Shown in pieces: positions 50,270-57,611 of a stretch of DNA of 64,000 bases. A model generated the notes under the pieces. That model ran no database searches and was not told the DNA's origin. It saw only the letters and a program-made list of their open reading frames with translations. Source of the DNA: Aldersonia sp036524855. Lineage in GTDB: Bacteria > Actinomycetota > Actinomycetes > Mycobacteriales > Mycobacteriaceae. Position 1 is the stretch's first letter. The number at the start of each line of letters is the position of its first letter. The stretch lies in the NCBI GenBank assembly GCA_036524855.1, contig DATDBL010000119.1, positions 1 to 64,000 on the forward strand, in the 5' to 3' direction. The position numbers and the translations under genes were made by a program.

Positions 50270-50282
50270 TACCACTGTGGTA
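50270..50282. promoter_or_regulatory. 13-bp palindrome upstream of the doc antitoxin
   Basis: TACCAC-T-GTGGTA, perfectly symmetrical, 10 nt from the antitoxin start and overlapped by a GGTACC palindrome on its left. Likely the autoregulatory operator of the toxin-antitoxin pair. Confidence 0.5.
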
Positions 50283-50368
50283 TCGCCTGTGCGGGTGGCG
50301 GTGCGGTGGCCCGGACAGAGGCAGATCCGGGTGCCGGTCTCGGGTCGAGCCGAGCGCGATACCCGGGA

Positions 50369-51502
50369 TCAGCCGGCGGTGACTGGGTGGGGAGTGGCGG
50401 TGCTGGTGGCGATGTGATGGCCGATCCGGGTGAGCAGGCGGCCGGTGAGGTCGGGGTCGGTGGCGGTGTCGCGGTCGGTGTAGTCGCCGAGGCTGAAGAC
50501 GCGGTCGAACCCTGCGGATGACCACTGCGCGGCGGGCAGGGCGTTGCGGCCGGCGACGGCGACGACGGGGGTGGGGTGTGCGCGGCGGGCGAGGACGGTG
50601 AGAAGTTTGCCGTGTTCGGTCTGGTCGTCGATGCGTCCCTCGCCGGTGACGACGAGGTCGCAGCCGGCGAGGTGGTGGTCGAAGTCGAGCAGATCGAGGA
50701 AGTATTCCGCGCCGGAGACCAGCCGGGCGCCGAGCACCAGTGCGGCGAAGCCGATTCCGCCGGCGCTGCCCGCGCCGGGGGTGTCGGCGAGGGCGCGGGC
50801 GTGCGGAACGCCGTTGCGGGTGAAGGCGTCAACGAGATTGTTCAGGCCCGCATCCAGCGCACGCACCGTGGTGTGGTCGGCACCCTTCTGCGGGCCGTAG
50901 ACCGCCGCGGCGCCGGTGGGCCCGGTCAGCGGGTTGGTGACGTCGCTGGCGACGACGATCTCGATCCCGGCCAGGGACCGGGCGGTGGTGGTGTCGACGC
51001 TCGCGACCCGGGCCAGGGAGCGTCCGCTGGCGGGCAGCGGGTTTCCGGTGTGGTCGCGGAAGGTGTAGCCGAGCCCGGCCAGCAGCCCCATCCCGGCGTC
51101 GGTGCTGGCGCTGCCGCCCAGGGCGATCACCAGCCGGCGGGGCCGGGCGGTGATCGCGTGGGCGACGGCGTGTCCGAGGCCGAGGCTGCCGGCATCCAGG
51201 GCCGCCAGGCGGCCCTGCGGCAGGGTGCTCAGCCCGCACGTGTTGGCGACCTCGACGACGACCGTGTCGGCGTCGACGGCGATGCGGGCCCGGTGCGGGT
51301 CGCCCAGCGCCGCGGCCACGGTGACCGGGTGCGGGGCGAATCCCGCCGCCACCGCCGCCTCGACACTGCCGTCACCACCGTCGGCGAGCGGCAGGGTGGT
51401 GGTGTCCACGCCGGCTGCGCGCATGCCGTCGGCGAGGCGGTCCGCGACCGCGGCGGCGCTCAGGCTGCCTTTGAACTTGTCCGGGGCGATGAGGGCGCGC
51501 AT
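50369..51502 (-). CDS. Glycerate kinase
   Basis: A 377-aa glycerate kinase (GarK/GlxK family): 'LIAPDKFKGSLSAAAVADRL' at the N-terminus, 'LPLADGGDGSVEA', 'IALGGSASTDAGMGLLAGLG', 'ASDVTNPLTGPTGAAAVYGP' and 'DLVVTGEGRIDDQTEHGKL'. It phosphorylates D-glycerate to 2-phosphoglycerate. Third gene of the tartrate operon, after dctA with a 99-nt gap; it receives the glycerate formed from tartrate. Confidence 0.93.
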   Translation of the reverse strand: MRALIAPDKFKGSLSAAAVADRLADGMRAAGVDTTTLPLADGGDGSVEAAVAAGFAPHPVTVAAALGDPHRARIAVDADTVVVEVANTCGLSTLPQGRLAALDAGSLGLGHAVAHAITARPRRLVIALGGSASTDAGMGLLAGLGYTFRDHTGNPLPASGRSLARVASVDTTTARSLAGIEIVVASDVTNPLTGPTGAAAVYGPQKGADHTTVRALDAGLNNLVDAFTRNGVPHARALADTPGAGSAGGIGFAALVLGARLVSGAEYFLDLLDFDHHLAGCDLVVTGEGRIDDQTEHGKLLTVLARRAHPTPVVAVAGRNALPAAQWSSAGFDRVFSLGDYTDRDTATDPDLTGRLLTRIGHHIATSTATPHPVTAG

Positions 51503-51601
51503 GGCGGTGGAGTTCCTCTGCGTGTCGAAAGTGGCTGGGCGGGTTGCGGGGTGGCTGCGCGGGAGCGGGGTGGTCCGCTCACACTTTTGCCGAGACGGGC
51601 G

Positions 51602-53026
51602 TCATCGACCGGCGGCGTCGGTGAGCGCGGCGTCGTGTCGGTGCGTGCGCGGGTCATCGTGGGGGAGTTCGTGTTCGAGGATCTCCATGTCGAAGTCGTT
51701 TTCGACCTCACCCTCGACCGGGGGCAGTACTTCGCCGGCGAACACGCGGCGGGCGCGGTCGACGTCGAGCTCGTGGTTCCATTTGGCGACGAACAGGGTG
51801 GCCACGGCGTTGCCGATGAAGTTGACCAGGGCGCGGCATTCGGACATGAACTTGTCGATGCCGAAGATGAGCATGATACCGGCGGCGGGGATGGTGCCCA
51901 GGGTGCTCAGGGTCGCGGTCAGCGCGATGAACCCGCCGCCGGCCACCCCCGCGGCACCCTTCGAGGTCAGCAGCATCACGGCGAGCAGGCCGAGCTGCTG
52001 GGGGATCGTCAGGTCGGTGTTGGTGGCCTGCGCGATGTAGAGCGCGGCCAGGGACAGGTAGATCGCGGCCCCGTCGAGGTTGAAGCTGTAGCCGGTCGGC
52101 ACCACCAGCCCGACGGTGGTCTTCTTGACCCCGGCGTACTCGAGCTTGCGCATCAACCCGGGCAGGGCCGGTTCGGCGGTGGAGGTGCCCAGGATCAGCA
52201 GCAGCTCTTCCTTGAAGAAGCCGAGCATGCGGAAGATGTTGAGCCGCAGGTAGATCATCACCGAGCCGAGGACCACGAACACGAAGAACGCGGAGGTGAC
52301 ATAGAAGAGCAGGATCAGGCTGCCGAGGCTGGTCAGGGTCGAGACACCGTACTTGCCGATGGCGAAGGCCATCGCGCCGAACGCGCCGAGGGGGGCGAGT
52401 TTCATGATGAAGCTCAGCACCTTGAAGACCACCGCCGTGAGGCGTTCGACCGCGTCGCGGATCGGTGCGGCGATCTGGCCGACCGCGTTGATGGCGACAC
52501 CGAAGATGACGGCGAGGAAGATGACCTGCAGGATGTCGCCCTCGACGAACGGGCCGAACACGCTGTCCGGGACCAGGTGGGTGATGAACTCCCACCACTG
52601 CTTCTCCGCACCGGTCTTGATCAGAGTCTCGGCGGAGTCGGTCGTCTCGAGCGCGGACGCGTCGGCGTTCACCCCATCCCCGAGGCGGAAGATGTTGATC
52701 GCCACCAGCCCGGTGAGCAGGGCGAGGATCGTGCCGACCTGGAAGTAGGTCAGCGCCTTGACTCCGGTCAGCCCGACCTTCCTCAGGTCCGAGACACTCG
52801 CGATGCCCCCGACGATGGTCAAGAACACGATCGGGCAGATCAGCATCTTCATCGCGGTGATGAAGGTGGTACCGATCGGCTCCATCGCCTCACCGGTGTC
52901 GGGCCACAGCCAACCGACCAGGATGCCGAGCACGATCGCGATCAGGACCCAGAAATACAGTTGCCGGTACCACGGCTTTTTCACCGTCGCCGGATGATAA
53001 CTCGCTGCGCCGTTGGGGGTTTTCAT
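51602..53026 (-). CDS. dctA: C4-dicarboxylate:cation symporter (DctA family)
   Basis: A 474-aa DAACS-family transporter with eight membrane helices and two re-entrant loops. Signatures: 'AMKMLICPIVFLTIVGGIAS', 'GTSTAEPALPGLMRKLEY', 'VPTGYSFNLDGAAIYLSLAA' and 'GIDKFMSECRALVNFIGNAV' with the substrate-binding Arg and Asn. DctA takes up malate, succinate and, in some bacteria, tartrate. ATG 53026 with GAGGTGA upstream is chosen over an earlier in-frame start. Located between tartrate dehydrogenase and glycerate kinase, so tartrate is the likely substrate. Confidence 0.93.
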   Translation of the reverse strand: MKTPNGAASYHPATVKKPWYRQLYFWVLIAIVLGILVGWLWPDTGEAMEPIGTTFITAMKMLICPIVFLTIVGGIASVSDLRKVGLTGVKALTYFQVGTILALLTGLVAINIFRLGDGVNADASALETTDSAETLIKTGAEKQWWEFITHLVPDSVFGPFVEGDILQVIFLAVIFGVAINAVGQIAAPIRDAVERLTAVVFKVLSFIMKLAPLGAFGAMAFAIGKYGVSTLTSLGSLILLFYVTSAFFVFVVLGSVMIYLRLNIFRMLGFFKEELLLILGTSTAEPALPGLMRKLEYAGVKKTTVGLVVPTGYSFNLDGAAIYLSLAALYIAQATNTDLTIPQQLGLLAVMLLTSKGAAGVAGGGFIALTATLSTLGTIPAAGIMLIFGIDKFMSECRALVNFIGNAVATLFVAKWNHELDVDRARRVFAGEVLPPVEGEVENDFDMEILEHELPHDDPRTHRHDAALTDAAGR

Positions 53027-53156
53027 GACATTCACCTCGGGTGAGAGTGGTCGGGTGCGAAGAATGGATGGCCGACAGTGACCGACCAATCGAGAGCTGG
53101 GGCCCGACCCGGCAGATCCTGCCGAGCCGGCCCAGGGCGAGCCCGGAGAACGGCGA

Positions 53157-54251
53157 TCAGGCCGGGGTGAGCGCGGTCTGCAACGCGGCCACGATCGCCT
53201 CGGTGACCTGGTCGGTGTTCGACGTGCCGCCGATGTCGCGAGTCAGCGCTCCGCCGGCGGTCGCGGCTTCGATCGCTGCCTCGACCCGGCGGGCCTCCTC
53301 GTGCAGGCCGAAGTGGTCCAGCATCAGTGCGGCGCTGGCGATCGCACCGATCGGGTTGCTGATGCCCTTGCCGGCGATGTCGGGGGCCGACCCGTGCACC
53401 GGCTCGAACATGCTCGGGAAGCGCCGCTCGGGGTTGAGGTTCGCACTCGCCGCGACACCGAGGCTGCCGGCCAGCGCGGACCCGAGGTCGGAGAGAATGT
53501 CGGCGTTGAGGTTGGAGGCGACGACGACCGACAGGTCCTCCGGGTGCAGGATGAACTTCGCGCTCATCGCGTCGACGAGGACGCTCTCGGTCGCGACGTC
53601 GGGGTAGTCGGCGGCGACTCGGGTGAACACCTCGTCCCACAGCACCATGCCGTACTGCTGGGCGTTGGACTTGGTGACGCTGGAGACCTTCTTCACCGTC
53701 CGGGTGCGGGCCAGGTCGAACGCGAAGCGCATGATCCGCTCGCAGCCCTTGTCGGTGAACAGGGCGGTCTGCAGAGCGACCTCGTTGCCCGGGCCGCGGC
53801 CACTGAGGTTGCGGCCACCGAATCCGGCGTACTCGCCCTCGCTGTTCTCCCGCACCACGATCCAGTCCAGCTCGGTGTCGTCGGCCTTACGCAGCGGCGA
53901 GGTCACACCCGGCAGGAACTTCACCGGGCGGATGTTGGCCCACTGGTCGAAGTTCTGGGTGATGTTCAGCCGCAAACCCCACAGGCTGACGTGGTCGGGC
54001 ACGTTCTCCCAGCCGACCGCGCCGAAGTAGATCGCGTCGAAGGCCCGCAGCGTGTCGAGCCCGTCGGCGGGCATCATCAGCCCGGTCCGGTCGTAGTAGT
54101 CGCTGCCCCAGTCGAACTCTTCCCAGTCGAAGGCGAACCTGCCCGCGGACTGCGCGGCCAGCGTGTCGAGCACACGACGACCCGCCGCCACGACCTCCTT
54201 GCCCACACCGTCGGCCGGGATCGAAGCGATGGTGAATGTCTGCGCTGCCAT
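53157..54251 (-). CDS. Tartrate dehydrogenase/decarboxylase
   Basis: A 364-aa enzyme of the isocitrate/isopropylmalate dehydrogenase superfamily, tartrate dehydrogenase (TtuC) subgroup: 'IPADGVGKEVVAAGRRVLDT', 'GLRLNITQNFDQWANIRPVK', 'DWIVVRENSEGEYAGFGGRN', 'KVSSVTKSNAQQYGMVLWDE', metal-binding 'VVVASNLNADILSDLGSALA' and 'FEPVHGSAPDIAGKGISNPI'. With Mn and NAD it oxidises tartrate to oxaloglycolate, or decarboxylates it to D-glycerate. ATG 54251; divergent from the LysR gene. Confidence 0.92.
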   Translation of the reverse strand: MAAQTFTIASIPADGVGKEVVAAGRRVLDTLAAQSAGRFAFDWEEFDWGSDYYDRTGLMMPADGLDTLRAFDAIYFGAVGWENVPDHVSLWGLRLNITQNFDQWANIRPVKFLPGVTSPLRKADDTELDWIVVRENSEGEYAGFGGRNLSGRGPGNEVALQTALFTDKGCERIMRFAFDLARTRTVKKVSSVTKSNAQQYGMVLWDEVFTRVAADYPDVATESVLVDAMSAKFILHPEDLSVVVASNLNADILSDLGSALAGSLGVAASANLNPERRFPSMFEPVHGSAPDIAGKGISNPIGAIASAALMLDHFGLHEEARRVEAAIEAATAGGALTRDIGGTSNTDQVTEAIVAALQTALTPA

Positions 54252-54281
54252 GGTTGCTGCCTTTCGGGGATGTCGTACACG

Positions 54282-54296
54282 TCACAATCTGTGTGA
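54282..54296. promoter_or_regulatory. Inverted repeat in the ttuC-lysR divergent region
   Basis: TCACA-ATCTG-TGTGA, 31 nt upstream of the tartrate dehydrogenase start. LysR-type proteins bind dyads of this kind in divergent promoters. Confidence 0.42.
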
Positions 54297-54426
54297 TTCC
54301 ATTACCCCCTCACACCCTGGGTGCCGTCCAAGACCGGAATTCGATTCGCTATATAGGTACCGCCTATTCGTGCAAGAATGCGCAGGTAGAACGCCCAGGA
54401 GACGACCGTCGAGAAAGGGCGGGCCC

Positions 54427-55329
54427 ATGGATGCGCGACAACTCAGGTACTTTCTCGCCGTCGTCGACGAGGGCGGCATCAGCCGCGCCGCCGACACACT
54501 GTTGATCGCGCAGCCCTCGCTGTCGCAGGCGATCGCCACGCTCGAACGCGAACTCGGCGTCCCGCTGTTTCACCGCATCGGGCGGCGCCTGGTCCTCAGC
54601 GACGCCGGCCAGACGCTAATCGGGCCGGCCCGGGTCGTGCTGCGCGACCTCGACAACGCCGCCGCGTCCGTGCACGCCCTCAAGCAGCTGCGCAGCGGCA
54701 GAGTCGACCTGATCACCATGCCGTCGCCGGGCATCGAGCCCCTCACCACCATCCTGTCCGGATTCGCGCGTGCCTATCCCGCCGTCACCGTCAACGCCGC
54801 GGCGGCCTTCACTCCCGACGAGGTCCTTCGCGCCGTGCGATCCGGCGCCAGCGAAATCGGCATCCTCGGCGCCCCGACCCCGATCCAGGCCCCCGACCTC
54901 GACACCGTGGAACTCGAAAGCCAGCCTCTGATCCTCATCTGCGGCCCCACCGACCACCCGCTCCCCCCGGTCGTCGAACCCGCCGACTTCGAAGGACTAC
55001 GCCTGATCGTGTCCCACCGCGGATCACTCATGCGCACCCTCGTCGACGACGTCCTCGCCAGCGGCGTCCCCGCCACCATCGCCGCCGAAGTCGCCCACCG
55101 CACGTCGATCATGCCCATGGTCCTCGGCGGCATCGGACACGCCGTCATGCCCTCGGCCTGGGCCCCCACCGCCCGCCAGGCTGGCGCCACCATCCACCGC
55201 ATCGTCCCCGCATGCTACCTTCACGTCACCGCCGTCAGCCGACACGACGACCTCACCCCACCCGCACGCACATTCATGCGCGAAACGCGCCGCTACGCAA
55301 CACAATCAACCCAATCAGCCACACCCTGA
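54427..55329 (+). CDS. LysR-family transcriptional regulator
   Basis: A 300-aa LysR-type regulator: N-terminal winged helix ('MDARQLRYFLAVVDEGGISR', 'LLIAQPSLSQAIATLERELG', 'PLFHRIGRRLVLSDAGQTLI') and a C-terminal periplasmic-binding-protein-like effector domain (about 90-290). It stands divergent from the tartrate dehydrogenase-dctA-glycerate kinase operon and very probably activates it with tartrate or a related acid as effector. Confidence 0.94.
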   Translation: MDARQLRYFLAVVDEGGISRAADTLLIAQPSLSQAIATLERELGVPLFHRIGRRLVLSDAGQTLIGPARVVLRDLDNAAASVHALKQLRSGRVDLITMPSPGIEPLTTILSGFARAYPAVTVNAAAAFTPDEVLRAVRSGASEIGILGAPTPIQAPDLDTVELESQPLILICGPTDHPLPPVVEPADFEGLRLIVSHRGSLMRTLVDDVLASGVPATIAAEVAHRTSIMPMVLGGIGHAVMPSAWAPTARQAGATIHRIVPACYLHVTAVSRHDDLTPPARTFMRETRRYATQSTQSATP

Positions 55330-55349
55330 GCCGGCAGCCACGCGGGTGG

Positions 55350-56792
55350 TCACAGCGCGCGTCGCAGGACGGCGAAAATGGTTGCGGCGACGTCGTTCGC
55401 CTGCGTTTCGGGTAGTTGAGCGTAGCCACACACGAGACCTCGTGGCGCGGCCGGTGTGCGCCGGTACGCGGCCAGGCTGGGCGCGACGAGGCCCTCGTCG
55501 CGCAGGTCGCGGGCGACTGCCTCGTCGTCGATGTGGTCGGGCAGCTCGAGGACGACGTGCAGTCCCGCCTCGACGCCCACGACCCGCGCGCCCGGGGTGC
55601 GCAGATCCGCCAGTTCGCCGTGGAGCGCCTCGACGAACGCGGCCCTGCGTGCCCGGTACGTGCGGGCCGTCCGGGCGAGGTGGCGTGACATCGCCCCCGA
55701 CTCGAGGAAGTGCGCCAGTGCGGCGGCGCTCACCGCTGCGGCGTTCTCGTTGGTGGCTCGCAGCGTAGCGTCGAGACCGGCCCGAAGGGCGGGCGGGGCG
55801 AGCAGCCACGCCAATCGAAGGGACGGCGTGAGGACCTTCGACGCGGTGCCGATGTGCAGAACATGGTCGCGACCGCCGTGCAGGGCGCGCAGCGGTGGCA
55901 GCGACGTCACGTCGTAGCGGAACTCGCTGTCGTAATCGTCCTCGATGATCAATCCACCAGTGTCGTGTGCCCAGGCCAGCAGCTGGGCGCGCCGCGCGAC
56001 CGGCATACGCGCGCCGAGCGGGTATTGATGGGCGGGAGTGCAATACACCGCTGCATCCCGTTCGGTGAGGGCCATCGGATCGAGTCCGTTGGCATCCACG
56101 GCAACCGGGCGGACGACGACCCCGGACGATTCCAGCGCCGCGGCGGCGCGAAAGAAGCCGGGGTCCTCGAAGGCGATCACCCTCCCGCGCAGCCCGGCTG
56201 CGCCGGCCACGGTGCGCAGTACCGCCGACACGCTGGCGAAGATCACGACGTCGTCGGGGTGGGTGGCGATTCCACGGCTTCGGCGAAGGTGAGCAGCGAG
56301 GGCGCTGCGCAGTCCGGGATGCGCGTCGATACCCGCGTAGCCCCCGTCGATGCCGGCGACGGCAGCGGCGCGCCAGGACCGACGCCAGTCTCGAACAGAG
56401 ACCAGACGTGAATCCGGATGCCCGGGCGAGAGGTCCCACCGGATCGTCGGGTGATCGTGCGGCGTGGTCCGCGCGGACGGGCCGGGATCCGGAGTGGACC
56501 GGTCCGGATGGGCGATCGCCGCGGCCGCGGCGCCGAGTGCCACTCGGGTGCCGGACCCGGCCTGCCCGACCGCGAAGCCGGCCGAGGTGAGTTCGTCGTA
56601 GGCCCCGATCACCGACGATCGTGACACGCCGAGGTCTGCGGCGAGAACGCGGGACGAGGGCAGCAGGTCACCGTCGCGGAGCGCGCCGCGGCGGATCTCG
56701 TCGACGATTGCCTCGGCGATGCGATGGCGAAGCGGCGCCCCCGGCGGCGGCAGCCGCACGGCGAGCGGCACGTCGGGCGCGAATCGCGGCAT
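55350..56792 (-). CDS. MocR/PdxR-family regulator (GntR HTH plus aminotransferase domain)
   Basis: A 480-aa fusion: GntR-type winged helix (about 20-88, 'GDLLPSSRVLAADLGVSRSS', 'VIGAYDELTSAGF') joined to a fold-type I aminotransferase-like domain (about 120-478) with 'YCTPAHQYPLGARMPVARRA', 'LIIEDDYDSEFRYD' and the PLP-binding Lys in 'HIGTASKVLTPSLRLAW'. MocR proteins such as PdxR respond to PLP and control vitamin B6 or GABA genes. Divergent from a PNPOx-like gene 78 nt away, the usual target position. Confidence 0.93.
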   Translation of the reverse strand: MPRFAPDVPLAVRLPPPGAPLRHRIAEAIVDEIRRGALRDGDLLPSSRVLAADLGVSRSSVIGAYDELTSAGFAVGQAGSGTRVALGAAAAAIAHPDRSTPDPGPSARTTPHDHPTIRWDLSPGHPDSRLVSVRDWRRSWRAAAVAGIDGGYAGIDAHPGLRSALAAHLRRSRGIATHPDDVVIFASVSAVLRTVAGAAGLRGRVIAFEDPGFFRAAAALESSGVVVRPVAVDANGLDPMALTERDAAVYCTPAHQYPLGARMPVARRAQLLAWAHDTGGLIIEDDYDSEFRYDVTSLPPLRALHGGRDHVLHIGTASKVLTPSLRLAWLLAPPALRAGLDATLRATNENAAAVSAAALAHFLESGAMSRHLARTARTYRARRAAFVEALHGELADLRTPGARVVGVEAGLHVVLELPDHIDDEAVARDLRDEGLVAPSLAAYRRTPAAPRGLVCGYAQLPETQANDVAATIFAVLRRAL

Positions 56793-56803
56793 CCGACCAC
56801 AAT

Positions 56804-56851
56804 ACTGGTATGCCGATGTCTGCGGTTAGCGGCTCTTCCTGAGAAACCAGT
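56804..56851. promoter_or_regulatory. Spaced inverted repeat between mocR and PNPOx-like gene
   Basis: ACTGGT (56804-56809) and ACCAGT (56846-56851) lie 36 nt apart within the 78-nt divergent gap. MocR regulators bind widely spaced repeats in such gaps, so this is a candidate site. Confidence 0.35.
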
Positions 56852-56870
56852 TCTCCGTCATGATCGGAGC

Positions 56871-57611
56871 ATGGACAAGATCGGCCGGCATGCGGAGCGT
56901 GCGCGAACCGAGCAGAACGACCTGTATGCAGTGCTGGACGCGTGCGCGGTGGGGACGCTGTCGACAGTTGTGGACGGAATGCCCTGGGTCGTCCCGATGC
57001 TGTATGCCCGGGACGGCGAGCGCATTCTGCTGCACGGATCGACCGGAGCGGGCGCGCTGCGCCATGTCGCTGCCGGTGCCCCTGCCGCACTGTGCGTGTG
57101 CATCGTCGACGGAATCGTCGTGGCGGACACCCTGTTCGATTCCTCGGCGAATTATCGATCTGCGGTCGTGCGCGGTCGCCTGACCGCACTGAACCCCGAC
57201 GACGCGGCAGATCCCCTGACCACGCTCTCGGACGCGATCCTGCCCGGGCGCAGCGCCGAGGTGCGCGAGCATCGGCGCAAGGAACTCGCCGCAACCATGG
57301 CGCTGGCCCTGCCGATCGAGGCGGGGCAGTGGACCGTGAAGGTGCGCGACGCGCCGCCGGGCGAGGTGGCGGAATCGGTGTCTACGACCTGGGCCGGCGT
57401 CATTCCGCTGCGCACGGTGGCCGCCGACCCGATCCCCGCGCCCTGGGTCGACCAGACCGCGCCGCTGCCCGGATCGGTGGTGAAATTCATTGGCGGACGG
57501 GATGGTCGCGATGCACCTGCTACGGCGCGCGCTGGCTTGGCCAGGCGCGCCGCACGCAGTGATCAGTTAGCGATCACTTCAGATCGAACCGATCGTTGTT
57601 CATCACCTTGA
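56871..57611 (+). CDS. Pyridoxamine 5'-phosphate oxidase-family flavoprotein
   Basis: A 246-aa protein with the split-barrel FMN-binding fold of the PNPOx-like family ('NDLYAVLDACAVGTLSTVVD', 'MPWVVPMLYARDGERILLHG', 'GIVVADTLFDSSANYRSAVV'). It is of the class that acts on FMN, F420 or B6 compounds; its exact activity is open, but divergence from a MocR/PdxR gene hints at B6. The family domain ends at about residue 205 ('PLPGSVVKFI'); the last about 40 residues are low-complexity Arg/Ala-rich and overlap the katG 3' end by 38 nt, so a lost stop or frameshift there is possible. Confidence 0.77.
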   Translation: MDKIGRHAERARTEQNDLYAVLDACAVGTLSTVVDGMPWVVPMLYARDGERILLHGSTGAGALRHVAAGAPAALCVCIVDGIVVADTLFDSSANYRSAVVRGRLTALNPDDAADPLTTLSDAILPGRSAEVREHRRKELAATMALALPIEAGQWTVKVRDAPPGEVAESVSTTWAGVIPLRTVAADPIPAPWVDQTAPLPGSVVKFIGGRDGRDAPATARAGLARRAARSDQLAITSDRTDRCSSP

